From Immundisolibacter sp. (GTDB lineage: Bacteria; Pseudomonadota; Gammaproteobacteria; Immundisolibacterales; Immundisolibacteraceae), in NCBI RefSeq assembly GCF_014359565.1, contig NZ_JACIZD010000008.1:1-64000 (forward strand): a stretch of DNA of 64,000 bases, given 5' to 3'. The first letter of the stretch is position 1; each line of letters begins with the position of its first letter. Made by a program: the position numbers and the translations under genes. Below are positions 7,089-18,009 of the stretch, piece by piece. The notes below the pieces were generated by a model. It searched no databases, was not told where the DNA came from, and saw only the letters and a program-made list of their open reading frames with translations.

Positions 7089-8636
7089 TTATAGCGGAAT
7101 GTTGCCGTGCTTCTTGAACGGTCGCTGCACGCTCTTGTTGGCCAGCATGCGCAGCGCCCGGCACAGGTGCTCGCGGGTGCGGCTGGGCGTGATCACGTCG
7201 TCGATGAAGCCGCGTTCGGCCGCCACGAAGGGGTTCGCGAAGCGCTCGCGGTATTCCTGCTCCAGGCGCGCGGTCTCGGCAGCCGGGTCCGCCGACTGGT
7301 CGATCTGACGCCGGTACATGACCTCGACCGCGCCCTTGGGGCCCATGACGGCGATCTCGGCGGTCGGCCAGGCGTAGTTGATGTCGCCGCGAATGTGCTT
7401 GCTGCTCATCACGTCGTAGGCGCCGCCGTAGGCCTTGCGGGTGATGACGGTGAGCTTGGGCACGGTGGCCTCGGCGTAGGCATACAGCAGCTTGGCGCCG
7501 TGCTTGATGATGGCGCCGCGCTCCTGGGTGGTGCCCGGCAGGAAGCCCGGCACGTCGACCAGGGTGACCAGCGGCACGTTGAAGCAGTCGCAAAAGCGCA
7601 CGAAGCGCGCCGCCTTGCGCGAGGAGTCGATGTCCAGCACGCCGGCCAGTACCTTGGGGTTGTTGGCGACGATGCCGACCGTGCGGCCTTCCATGCGGGC
7701 AAAGCCGATGACGATGTTCTTGGCGTAGTCCGGCTGGATCTCGAAGAAATCGCGGTGGTCGACGATCTTGTGGATCAGTTCCTTGATGTCATAGGGCTGG
7801 GTGGCGTTCTCCGGCACCAGCGTGTCCAGGGACGGCTCGGCCCGGTCGGCCGGGTCGTCGCACGGGTAGCTGGGCGGGGTTTCCAGGTTGTTAAGCGGCA
7901 GGAAATCGAACAGCCGCCGCGTCTGGACCATGGCCTCGATGTCGTTCTCGAGCGCCAGGTCGGCCACGCCGGACTTGGCCGTGTGGGTGACGGCGCCGCC
8001 CAGGTCTTCCGAGGTCACGTCCTCGTGGGTGACCGTTTTGACCACGTTGGGCCCGGTCACGAACATGTAGGAACTGTCCTTCACCATGAAGATGAAGTCG
8101 GTCATGGCCGGCGAGTACACCGCCCCGCCGGCGCACGGACCCATGATGACCGACAGCTGCGGCACCACGCCGGAGGCCTGCACGTTGCGCCAGAAGATTT
8201 CCGCGTACCCGCCGAGCGAGGCCACGCCTTCCTGGATGCGTGCGCCGCCGGAGTCGTTAAGGCCAATCACCGGCGCCCCGACCTCGACCGCGCGGTCCAT
8301 GACCTTGCAGATTTTCTCGGCGTGGGTCTCGGACAAGGCGCCGCCGAAGACCGTGAAATCCTGCGAGAACACGAAACTCAGGCGGCCGTTGATGGTGCCG
8401 TACCCGGTGACCACGCCGTCACCCGGAAACTGCTTGTCGGCCATGCCGAAATCCTGGCAGCGGTGCTGCTTTAGCGTGTCCAGCTCGCAAAAGGAACCGG
8501 CATCCAGCAACAGATCGATGCGCTCGCGGGCCGTGAGCTTGCCCTTGGCATGCTGGGCGGCGATGCGATCCGCGCCGCCGCCGAGCTTCGCCGCCGCCCG
8601 CGCGCTGTCCAGACGATCAAGAATGCTGCCGCTCAA
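7089..8636 (-). CDS. pccB: Propionyl-CoA carboxylase, carboxyltransferase (beta) subunit
   Basis: This 515-residue crotonase-fold enzyme moves the carboxyl group from biotin to acyl-CoA. Two oxyanion-hole regions are visible: [13 protein letters not shown] (about 125-137) and [12 protein letters not shown] (361-372). In [10 protein letters not shown], Asp408 corresponds to the residue that favours propionyl-CoA in studied actinobacterial enzymes, where Ile or Leu favours acetyl-CoA. The start is TTG, supported by GGGGGAG six bases upstream; the next in-frame ATG would remove conserved sequence. It is the first gene of the pccB-pccA-carrier-mce operon and lies 94 bases after gltA. Confidence 0.93.
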   Translation of the reverse strand: MSGSILDRLDSARAAAKLGGGADRIAAQHAKGKLTARERIDLLLDAGSFCELDTLKQHRCQDFGMADKQFPGDGVVTGYGTINGRLSFVFSQDFTVFGGALSETHAEKICKVMDRAVEVGAPVIGLNDSGGARIQEGVASLGGYAEIFWRNVQASGVVPQLSVIMGPCAGGAVYSPAMTDFIFMVKDSSYMFVTGPNVVKTVTHEDVTSEDLGGAVTHTAKSGVADLALENDIEAMVQTRRLFDFLPLNNLETPPSYPCDDPADRAEPSLDTLVPENATQPYDIKELIHKIVDHRDFFEIQPDYAKNIVIGFARMEGRTVGIVANNPKVLAGVLDIDSSRKAARFVRFCDCFNVPLVTLVDVPGFLPGTTQERGAIIKHGAKLLYAYAEATVPKLTVITRKAYGGAYDVMSSKHIRGDINYAWPTAEIAVMGPKGAVEVMYRRQIDQSADPAAETARLEQEYRERFANPFVAAERGFIDDVITPSRTREHLCRALRMLANKSVQRPFKKHGNIPL

Positions 8637-8659
8637 GCGCTGCTCCCCCTCGGATACGG

Positions 8660-8680
8660 AAAACCCGGCCAGCGGCCGGG
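8660..8680 (-). terminator. Intrinsic terminator after gltA
   Basis: On the minus strand, CCCGGCC-gct-GGCCGGG forms a perfect 7-bp stem followed by TTTT. It lies between the gltA stop and the pccB ribosome-binding site. The short T run suggests partial termination, so some read-through into the pcc operon is possible. Confidence 0.7.
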
Positions 8681-8730
8681 ATCAGGATGTAGGTCGGCCC
8701 GCCGCGCGGACCGACACCAGCCCGGGCGGC

Positions 8731-10023
<1,293 letters not shown>

Positions 10024-10185
10024 CGTGATTCCTGGTGTCGGGTGATCAGGGGACTGCGCCCCGCACGCGGGTAGCGCCCGGGCCTGCAACGCGCAGCCGA
10101 GGACTCATTCGGTCGCCCGGTGCTGCAGCGCGGAAGCCCGATTCTAGCAGCGGCCTCGCGCAGCCAACAACGCAGCGCCGCGGCG

Positions 10186-10213
10186 CTGACGGCAGGGTCA
10201 AATCTGCTATCCT
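10186..10213 (+). promoter_or_regulatory. Possible promoter of the ilv operon
   Basis: CTGACG (10186-10191) and TATCCT (10208-10213) are 16 bases apart and about 70 bases before ilvB. Both boxes match only partly. No leader peptide rich in Ile, Leu or Val codons is visible, so attenuation of the enterobacterial kind is not supported. The divergent gltA promoter must lie in the same 259-bp gap, but I cannot place it. Confidence 0.35.
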
Positions 10214-10282
10214 TGCCGACCTTTTTTTGCGGGCTCGCCGTCCGTAAAACCTTTTTATCCAGCACACCCCCGCGGAGGGCAG

Positions 10283-12012
10283 GTGGAACTCACCGGCGCC
10301 GAAATCATCGTCCGTTTCCTGCGCGATCAGGGCGTGCGCCATGTATTCGGCTACCCGGGCGGCGCCGTGCTGCACATCTACGATGCGCTCTACGGCCAGC
10401 AGGAGGTCGAGCACATCCTGGTGCGGCACGAGCAGGCAGCCACCCATGCCGCCGACGGCTATGCCCGCGCCACCGGCGAGCCGGGCGTGGTGCTGGTCAC
10501 CTCCGGCCCGGGCGCGACCAATGCTGTCACCGGCATTGCCACCGCCTATATGGACTCGATCCCGATGGTGGTCATCACCGGCCAGGTGGCGACCCACCTG
10601 ATCGGCAACGATGCCTTCCAGGAAGCGGACACGGTCGGTATCACCCGCCCCTGCGTGAAGCACAACTTCCTGGTCAAGGACGTGGCCGATCTGGCGCTGA
10701 CCCTGCGCAAGGCCTTCCATATCGCCACCACCGGCCGCCCCGGCCCGGTGGTGGTCGACGTGCCCAAGGACGTGACGGCCAATCGCGCGCGTTACGCCTA
10801 TCCGGCGCAGGTCGAGATGCGCTCCTACAACCCGGTGCAGAAGGGCCATCCGGGGCAGATCCGCAAGGCAGCGCAGTTACTGGTCAAGGCCAAGCGGCCG
10901 ATGATCTACAGCGGCGGCGGCGTGGTGCTGGGCAAGGGGTCGGCGCAGCTGACGCAGCTCACGCGCCGGCTGGGCTTTCCGATCACCAACACGCTGATGG
11001 GCCTGGGTGCCTACCCGGCCGACGATCGGCAGTTCCTGGGCATGCTCGGCATGCATGGCACCATCGAGGCCAACATGGCCATGCACGAGTGCGACGTGCT
11101 GCTGGCCGTGGGCGCTCGTTTCGATGACCGGGTCACCGGCGAGCTGTCGAGCTTCTGTCCCTACGCGCGCATCATCCACGTCGACATCGACCCGGCCTCG
11201 ATCGCCAAGAACGTCAAGGTCGACGTGCCCATCGTCGGCACCGTGGTGTCGGTGCTGGAAGACCTGCTGGCGGAGCTCGAAGCCCTGGGCCAGCAGCCGG
11301 ATGGCGAGTCGCTGAAGGCCTGGTGGGCGCGCATCGAGACCTGGCGTGCGCAGCAATGCCTGGCCTACGACAAGACCGGCGAGCTGATCAAGCCGCAGGC
11401 GGTGCTCGAAGCCCTGCACCGCATCACCGGCGGCAATGCCTACGTGACCTCCGATGTCGGCCAGCATCAGATGTGGACGGCGCAGTTCTATGGTTTCAAT
11501 CAGCCCAATCGCTGGATCAATTCCGGCGGCCTGGGCACCATGGGCTTTGGCCTGCCGGCGGCACTGGGCGTGAAAATCGCCTACCCCGACGCCGACGTGG
11601 TGTGCGTGACCGGCGACGCCAGCATCCAGATGTGCATCCAGGAGCTGTCCACGGCCAAGCAGTACGGGCTGCCGGTCAAGGTCGTCAACCTGAACAACCG
11701 CTATATGGGCATGGTGCGCCAGTGGCAGGAGTTCCAGTACAAGGGGCGCTACTCCCACTCGTATATGGACGCCCTGCCCGACTTCGTGAAGCTGGCCGAG
11801 GCTTATGGCCACGTCGGCATGCGCATCGAGCGCCCGGCGGACGTGGAAGGCGCCCTGCGCGAGGCATTTGCCCTGAAGGACCGGCTGGTATTCATGGACT
11901 TCATCACCGACGCCTCGGAAAACGTCTATCCGATGGTCGAGGCCGGCAAGGGCCAGCACGAGATGCGCCTGTCGCCCTATCAGCAGGGTCTGCGTGACCG
12001 GGAACTGGCCTG

Positions 12013-12013
<1 letters not shown>
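10283..12013 (+). CDS. ilvB: Acetolactate synthase, large (catalytic) subunit
   Basis: This 576-residue thiamine-diphosphate enzyme joins two pyruvates, or pyruvate and 2-oxobutyrate, in the first step of valine/leucine or isoleucine synthesis. The N-terminal domain has [15 protein letters not shown] and the catalytic Glu in [15 protein letters not shown]. The C-terminal cofactor motif is [18 protein letters not shown], ending in [17 protein letters not shown]. The start is GTG with GGAGGG just upstream. Its TGA overlaps the ilvH ATG by one base, coupling the two subunits. FAD binding by the central domain is usual for the family. Confidence 0.96.
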
Positions 12014-13552
<1,539 letters not shown>

Positions 13553-13560
13553 GCCGGCGC

Positions 13561-14310
13561 ATGGACGGCGAGCAAACGCCTGGCGGCCGGCGGCGGCGCG
13601 GCATCTACATACTGCCGAACCTGTTCACCACGCTGGGTCTGTTTGCCGGCTTCTATTCGATCGTCGCCGCCGGACGGGGCCAGTTCGGCCCGGCCTGCAT
13701 CGCGGTGTTCGTGTCCATCATCACCGATGGACTCGATGGCCGGGTGGCGCGCCTGACAGGCACCGAAACCGACTTTGGCGCCGAGTACGATTCGCTGACC
13801 GACATGGTCGCCTTCGGAGTGGCGCCGGCCCTGCTGGTGTATGACTGGTCGCTGCAGCACCTGGGCAAGATCGGCTGGCTGCTGGCGTTCTTTTACGCGG
13901 CGGCGGCGGCCCTGCGGCTGGCCCGCTTCAACACCCAGCCGCAGGTCTACGGCAAGAAATACTTCCAGGGTCTGCCCAGTCCGTCGGCCGCAGCGCTGGT
14001 CACCAGCGCCGTGTGGGCGGGCCATTCCTATGGCTTTCCGGCCTGGGCGGGCATGCCGCTGGCCCTGCTGGTGGCCATTGGTGGTGGCGGCCTGATGGTC
14101 AGCAATTTCCGCTACTACAGCTTCAAGGATTTCGACCTGCGAGGGCGGATCCCGTTTTTCGCCGCGGTGCTGATTGCCATCGGCATTGCCGTGATATCTA
14201 CCGACCCGCCGCTGGTGCTGCTGGGCCTGTTCATGAGCTACGCCGTGTCCGGCCCGGTGCTGACACTGCATCGCCGCCGACGCTTGCGGCAGGGCCGTCG
14301 CGCCGGCTGA
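13561..14310 (+). CDS. pssA: CDP-diacylglycerol-serine O-phosphatidyltransferase
   Basis: This 249-residue inner-membrane enzyme makes phosphatidylserine, the precursor of phosphatidylethanolamine. The CDP-alcohol phosphotransferase motif DG-xx-AR-x8-G-xxx-D-xxx-D is complete in DGRVARLTGTETDFGAEYD followed by SLTD. It lies after the first transmembrane helix (GIYILPNLFTTLGLFAGFY). Several further helices follow. This is the membrane (Bacillus/Helicobacter-type) form, not the phospholipase D-like enzyme of E. coli. It often follows ilvC in gammaproteobacteria, as here. The ATG at 13561 is 8 bases after ilvC; the last 80 bases overlap the convergent mltF. Confidence 0.93.
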   Translation: MDGEQTPGGRRRRGIYILPNLFTTLGLFAGFYSIVAAGRGQFGPACIAVFVSIITDGLDGRVARLTGTETDFGAEYDSLTDMVAFGVAPALLVYDWSLQHLGKIGWLLAFFYAAAAALRLARFNTQPQVYGKKYFQGLPSPSAAALVTSAVWAGHSYGFPAWAGMPLALLVAIGGGGLMVSNFRYYSFKDFDLRGRIPFFAAVLIAIGIAVISTDPPLVLLGLFMSYAVSGPVLTLHRRRRLRQGRRAG

Positions 14311-15628
14311 GGCCGAAGCGCGTCTTGGCGTCCGGCGCGCCGTCGGCGCTGAGCAGGGCAAAGTACCGACGCACGCTTTCGACGTGGTAGACCGGCTCCC
14401 AGCCACGCGCGCCGCGCTGGACCTTGGGCAGGGCCCGGCGCACCTCGGGCCAGCGGTTCGGGTTGCCACCCTGCGCCTCCACTGCCCGACGCGCACGGGC
14501 CAGACCGCCCGGCCCCAGGTTGTAGGCGACCAGCGTCAGCCAGGTACGGTCCGGTTCCGGCACCGAATGGCCAAGATCGGCTCGCAAACGGGCCAGATAA
14601 CGGGCGCCGCTATCGATCGAATACCGCGCATCGAAACGATCTCCCTCGCCCAAGCCGCGGGCCGTGGTGGCCGTGAGCATCATCAGACCGCCTGCGCCGC
14701 GCGGCGACTCGGCGCGCGGATTCCAGCGCGATTCCTGATAGGCGAGCGCCGCCAGCAGGCGCCAGTCGATGCCGTGCTCGGCTCCGGCGCGCCGGAACTG
14801 GGCCTCGTAGCGCGGCAGCTTGGTTGCCAGGGCCAGCCGGAAGCCATCCAGGTCGACCACCTCAAAGCGACGGCGCAAGCCGCGTTCCTGTTCACGCAGT
14901 TGGGCGATCAGCCCACTCTTGCGGGCCTTCAGGAAAAACCGGTCCACCTGCCGCGCCAGCGAATCGTCCCGGGTGTGACGCAGTACCCACGCAATCTGCC
15001 CCGGCGGTCCAACTGCCTCGCCCAGACGCAGCGCCGGCAGGCGCTGCCGTGCCCGCAGCGCTTCATCGCGCTGCGCCAGCGTGCAGGGAATGTCCCCGGC
15101 CGACACGCGCTCGAGCAACGCCACGGTGCCCATGGGCGCGATCGGCGCGAGGCGGATCCGGCGAACGCCGGCCCGGTACAGCCGCGAGACATAGCCGTCG
15201 CTGCCGGAGATGAGAATCTGCCGCAGCGCGGCAGCCGCCCCCACGTCCGTCGGCAAACGTGCCGCGCCATTGCACACAACGTGCGTTTGACTGTCGGCAT
15301 AGGCCGGAGCCGCGCGCAAATGGTCCGGCAAGGGCTCCGGCAAGGGCTGTCCGGGGACGGCGATATCCACCTCGTCCCGTGCCAGCATGTCCAGTAGCGC
15401 GACCTGCGATTCGGCCTCGATCAGGCTGACGGTCACGTCCAACCGGTTCGCGAACTCGCGCAGCAGCGCGTGGTGCATGTCCTGAAAGGCCGCGTGATCG
15501 ATGCCAGGATCGACCGGCACCGCGGCACGCAGGGTTCCGGATCGCTGCACGCGCTCGAGCCGGGACGGCTGCGGGTAGCGCTGCGCCAGATCCGGCCAGT
15601 ACAGAAGCATCAGCAGCAGGGCGGCCAC
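14231..15628 (-). CDS. mltF: Membrane-bound lytic murein transglycosylase F
   Basis: This protein is about 465 residues from GTG 15628 and cleaves peptidoglycan glycan strands. After a short N-terminal hydrophobic segment (AALLLMLLYWPDLA) it has a solute-binding-type domain (RSGTLRAAVPVDP onward). The C-terminal SLT domain has the catalytic Glu in LAYQESRWNPRAESPRGAGG at about residue 299, then LMMLT and the conserved AYNLGPGG. No ATG exists at the N-terminus. TTG 15763 would add 45 residues and run up to the tRNA-Ser, so GTG 15628 is preferred with modest certainty. Its 3' end overlaps pssA by 80 bases, an unusually long convergent overlap. Confidence 0.88.
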   Translation of the reverse strand: MAALLLMLLYWPDLAQRYPQPSRLERVQRSGTLRAAVPVDPGIDHAAFQDMHHALLREFANRLDVTVSLIEAESQVALLDMLARDEVDIAVPGQPLPEPLPDHLRAAPAYADSQTHVVCNGAARLPTDVGAAAALRQILISGSDGYVSRLYRAGVRRIRLAPIAPMGTVALLERVSAGDIPCTLAQRDEALRARQRLPALRLGEAVGPPGQIAWVLRHTRDDSLARQVDRFFLKARKSGLIAQLREQERGLRRRFEVVDLDGFRLALATKLPRYEAQFRRAGAEHGIDWRLLAALAYQESRWNPRAESPRGAGGLMMLTATTARGLGEGDRFDARYSIDSGARYLARLRADLGHSVPEPDRTWLTLVAYNLGPGGLARARRAVEAQGGNPNRWPEVRRALPKVQRGARGWEPVYHVESVRRYFALLSADGAPDAKTRFGLSRRDGPAASVGGDAVSAPGRTRRSS

Positions 15629-15739
15629 CAGACTGGCACCCCACCACTCGGGGAGTCCATATCGCAGGGCTGAGTCCTCGACAGACTGCGCCGCGGTTTC
15701 GGTGTGTCGAAAACCGCCATCGGCACGGGGGGCGGATGG

Positions 15740-15745
15740 TATATT
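15740..15745 (+). promoter_or_regulatory. -10 box of tRNA-Ser
   Basis: TATATT lies 44 bases before the tRNA and is followed by the G+C-rich stretch AGGCGCGCTCC, as in stringently controlled stable-RNA promoters. No good -35 match is found 16-18 bases upstream. Confidence 0.4.
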
Positions 15746-15788
15746 AGGCGCGCTCCACGGCAAACCTCAGGCCTCACGGCCATCCTGC

Positions 15789-15879
15789 GGAGAGGTACCG
15801 AAGTGGCCATACCGGCGCGGACTCGAAATCCGTTGGGGGCGTAAGCTCCACGTGGGTTCGAATCCCACCCTCTCCGCCA
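15789..15879 (+). tRNA. tRNA-Ser (anticodon CGA)
   Basis: This 91-nt class II tRNA decodes UCG. The acceptor GGAGAGG pairs with CCTCTCC before the discriminator G and an encoded CCA. The anticodon stem GCGGA/TCCGT encloses loop CTCGAAA. The long variable arm GGGGGCGTAAGCTCC marks a serine tRNA, and the T arm GTGGGTTCGAATCCCAC is regular. Confidence 0.95.
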
Positions 15880-15944
15880 ATTTTCCGCCTTGAACCGGCC
15901 TGCGAGCGGTTCTGGCCACGCAAGACCTGCACCTGAAGAACGCC

Positions 15945-15969
15945 CGCCCGCCCCACTGCGGGGCGGGCG
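15945..15969. terminator. G+C-rich perfect hairpin after tRNA-Ser
   Basis: CGCCCGCCCC pairs with GGGGCGGGCG across ACTGC, ten perfect pairs. There is no T run on the plus side, so it may act in RNA end protection or Rho-assisted termination for the tRNA. Confidence 0.45.
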
Positions 15970-15990
15970 ACCGTCCGTCAAGCAAGCCTG

Positions 15991-16088
15991 ATTTTCCGAT
16001 GACTCACAAGATCAGTGGCTTGCAGCCACCGATTTTGACAGCGTGTCCTTGCGCTGCGGGAACTGCTGAATACTTCAGCGTTTCCTTG
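15991..16088 (+). repeat. Dispersed hairpin element, copy A
   Basis: This shares its order of blocks with 29697-29795: TTTTCCGATG(A/G)CT, a hairpin, then GCGCTGCGGGAA and GCTGAATACTTC, ending in GTTTCCT. The hairpin is GATCAGTGGCT-tgc-AGCCACCGATT, pairing at ten of eleven positions. The left 50 bases of the longer copy are absent. A third, inverted copy lies at 63071-63131. Confidence 0.7.
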
Positions 16089-16147
16089 AATCGCCCAGGC
16101 CGACGCCGGATTGACAACCGCCGCGTCAGACGCGAGCAAACGGCGCC

Positions 16148-16717
16148 TCACGCAACACAACTGTAGACCAACGCCGGTGGTGCGTTCAGCAGTACCGGAT
16201 GAATGTCCAGACGGCCGAACAGCTCCTGCAGGCTGCGCCGGAAACGACGACTGGTCGGCAGCACCTGTGCATGCACGAAGCTGTAGGACACAAAGGCCCC
16301 GCCCGGTCGCAGTGCCGCGCGCACGGCGTTGACGACCGAGGCCTGGTGCACGGCGCTGAAATTGGCAAACGGGAGCCCGCAGACCACCGCATCGACCTGC
16401 GGTATGCCGCGCTCGGCAAGCACCTCGGGCAGGCGCTGCGCGGCGGCGTTGATCACCTCCACGCGCGGGTAGCGGGTGGCCACGTAAGCCGCCAGTTCGG
16501 GATCGAGTTCCAGCGCCAGTAATCGGCACGCCGGGTGAGCCCGCTGTGCCAGAAGACGCGTGAAGGCACCCGTGCCCGGTCCGAGTTCCACGATCACCCG
16601 GGCGCGGGCAAAGTTGATCGGGTCGGTGATCTGGCCGGCCAATGCCGGACTGCTGGGAAATGCCGACCCCATGCGCAGGGGATTGGCAAGAAAGGAACGC
16701 AAAAAGCGGATATCCAA
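16148..16717 (-). CDS. PmtA-like phospholipid N-methyltransferase (SAM-dependent)
   Basis: This 189-residue class I methyltransferase begins at TTG 16717 with AGGAGG nine bases upstream. The N-terminus (RFLRSFLANPLRMGSAFPSSP) is the membrane-contact segment typical of PmtA-type phosphatidylethanolamine methyltransferases. The SAM site is VIVELGPGTGAFTRLL, about residues 43-58, followed by LALELDPELA. The RNA adenine dimethylase group is a more distant alternative. Phosphatidylethanolamine is the likely substrate by family, but this is not proven here. It is divergent from the efflux operon. Confidence 0.75.
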   Translation of the reverse strand: MDIRFLRSFLANPLRMGSAFPSSPALAGQITDPINFARARVIVELGPGTGAFTRLLAQRAHPACRLLALELDPELAAYVATRYPRVEVINAAAQRLPEVLAERGIPQVDAVVCGLPFANFSAVHQASVVNAVRAALRPGGAFVSYSFVHAQVLPTSRRFRRSLQELFGRLDIHPVLLNAPPALVYSCVA

Positions 16718-16906
16718 CAGTGACTCCCTCCTCACAGCGCATGGTGGCCGGCACCTTACGCGCGCGCAGCCGCCTGTACAAGGTACGCATCCGGCGTTCA
16801 TGACGTTTATTTTGCTCGCCGGCGCATGCGTACCGTGCCGGCGCAGCGGCCACGCCTGGGGCGTTCGGCGGTTCAATCCGCAGTGCTACCCTACCGCCCC
16901 CTCGCA

Positions 16907-18001
16907 ATGGACCGCGCGGTCAGCATGGATCTCATCAAGGCTCTTCGACGGATTGTTGGCGCCGGTGTGTTGGCCGCCGCTCTGCCGCTCGCCGGCTGTT
17001 CGCGGCAGCAAGCCGACCTGCCCCCGCCGCGCCCGGTGCGCGCCGTGCAGGTGCCGGCAGCCGGCGACCGCACGGGCCAGCAACACTACGCGGCCCGCAT
17101 CGAGGCCCGGCACGAGACGGTGTTGGCGTTCCAGGTCGGCGGCCGGGTAAGCGCCCGACTGGCCGAAGTCGGCGACACGGTCGCAGTCGGCGCCGTTCTG
17201 GCCCGTATCGACAGCAGCGATCTGCGCCTGCGCGAGCGCGACCTGGCAGCCCGCCTGGCGGCCAGCCGGGCCGAGCGCGCGGATGCGGCGAGTGCGCTGC
17301 GCCGGACGAACGAACTACGACCCAAAGGCTTCGTCAGCCAGGCCGAGTTCGATCGCGTCGCCTACCGGGACCAGGCGGCCGCGGCGCAGGTCGAGGCCCT
17401 GACCGCCCAGCTGGGCCTCGCCGCTCGGGATCTGGCCTACGCCGCGCTGACGGCGCCGGCCGCCGGCGTGATCACCGCGCGCATGATCGAGGCCGGCCAG
17501 GTGGTCGGCGCCGGCCAGCCGGCCTTCAGCCTTGCGCAAGTCGGGCAGATCGAGGCGGTCTTCGACCTGCCCGAACACCAGCGCGCCGGCTTGCCGGACA
17601 CCGTCCAGGTCACGCTGTGGACGCAGCCGGATCATCCGCTCACGGCCAAGGTGCGGGAAATCGCGCCCCAGGCCGCCGACGGCAGCCGCACTTACCGCGT
17701 CCGCGCCACGCTGCCGGTTAGCGATGGCCCGCCGCCCGGCCTTGGCAGCAGCGCCACCGTCGCGTTTGCCGGGTCGGTCGCGCTGCCGGCCATTCCGCCC
17801 ACGGCCGTGCTCAAGCGCGACGACGGCCAGCCGGCGGTGTGGGTGGTCGACGGCCAGGGAACGGTGCGGCTGCGCCCGGTGACGCTCGGCCCGGTGCAGG
17901 GCGATCGGGTGGCCATCGCCGGCGGCCTTGGCGCCGGTGACTGGGTGGTGACGGCGGGCGTGCACGATCTGCGCGACGGCCAGGCCGTCAACCTGCCCTG
18001 A
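16907..18001 (+). CDS. RND efflux system, periplasmic adaptor lipoprotein
   Basis: This is a membrane fusion (HlyD/AcrA-type) protein of 364 residues from ATG 16907; ATG 16925 is an equally good start and gives a tighter lipoprotein signal ending LAGC. The lipoyl half-motifs (QVGGRVSARLAEVGDTVAVG and APAAGVITARMIEAGQVV) flank a helical hairpin (ERDLAARLAASRAERADAAS onward). Beta-barrel and membrane-proximal segments follow. It links the inner-membrane pump to an outer-membrane channel. The pump gene begins 8 bases downstream. No TolC-like gene or local regulator is present. Confidence 0.9.
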   Translation: MDRAVSMDLIKALRRIVGAGVLAAALPLAGCSRQQADLPPPRPVRAVQVPAAGDRTGQQHYAARIEARHETVLAFQVGGRVSARLAEVGDTVAVGAVLARIDSSDLRLRERDLAARLAASRAERADAASALRRTNELRPKGFVSQAEFDRVAYRDQAAAAQVEALTAQLGLAARDLAYAALTAPAAGVITARMIEAGQVVGAGQPAFSLAQVGQIEAVFDLPEHQRAGLPDTVQVTLWTQPDHPLTAKVREIAPQAADGSRTYRVRATLPVSDGPPPGLGSSATVAFAGSVALPAIPPTAVLKRDDGQPAVWVVDGQGTVRLRPVTLGPVQGDRVAIAGGLGAGDWVVTAGVHDLRDGQAVNLP

Positions 18002-18009
18002 GCGGCCGC

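Noticed and set aside
10024-10282. Branched-chain amino-acid attenuator before ilvB
   Set aside because: No leader peptide with Leu, Val or Ile runs and no terminator/antiterminator pair could be drawn.
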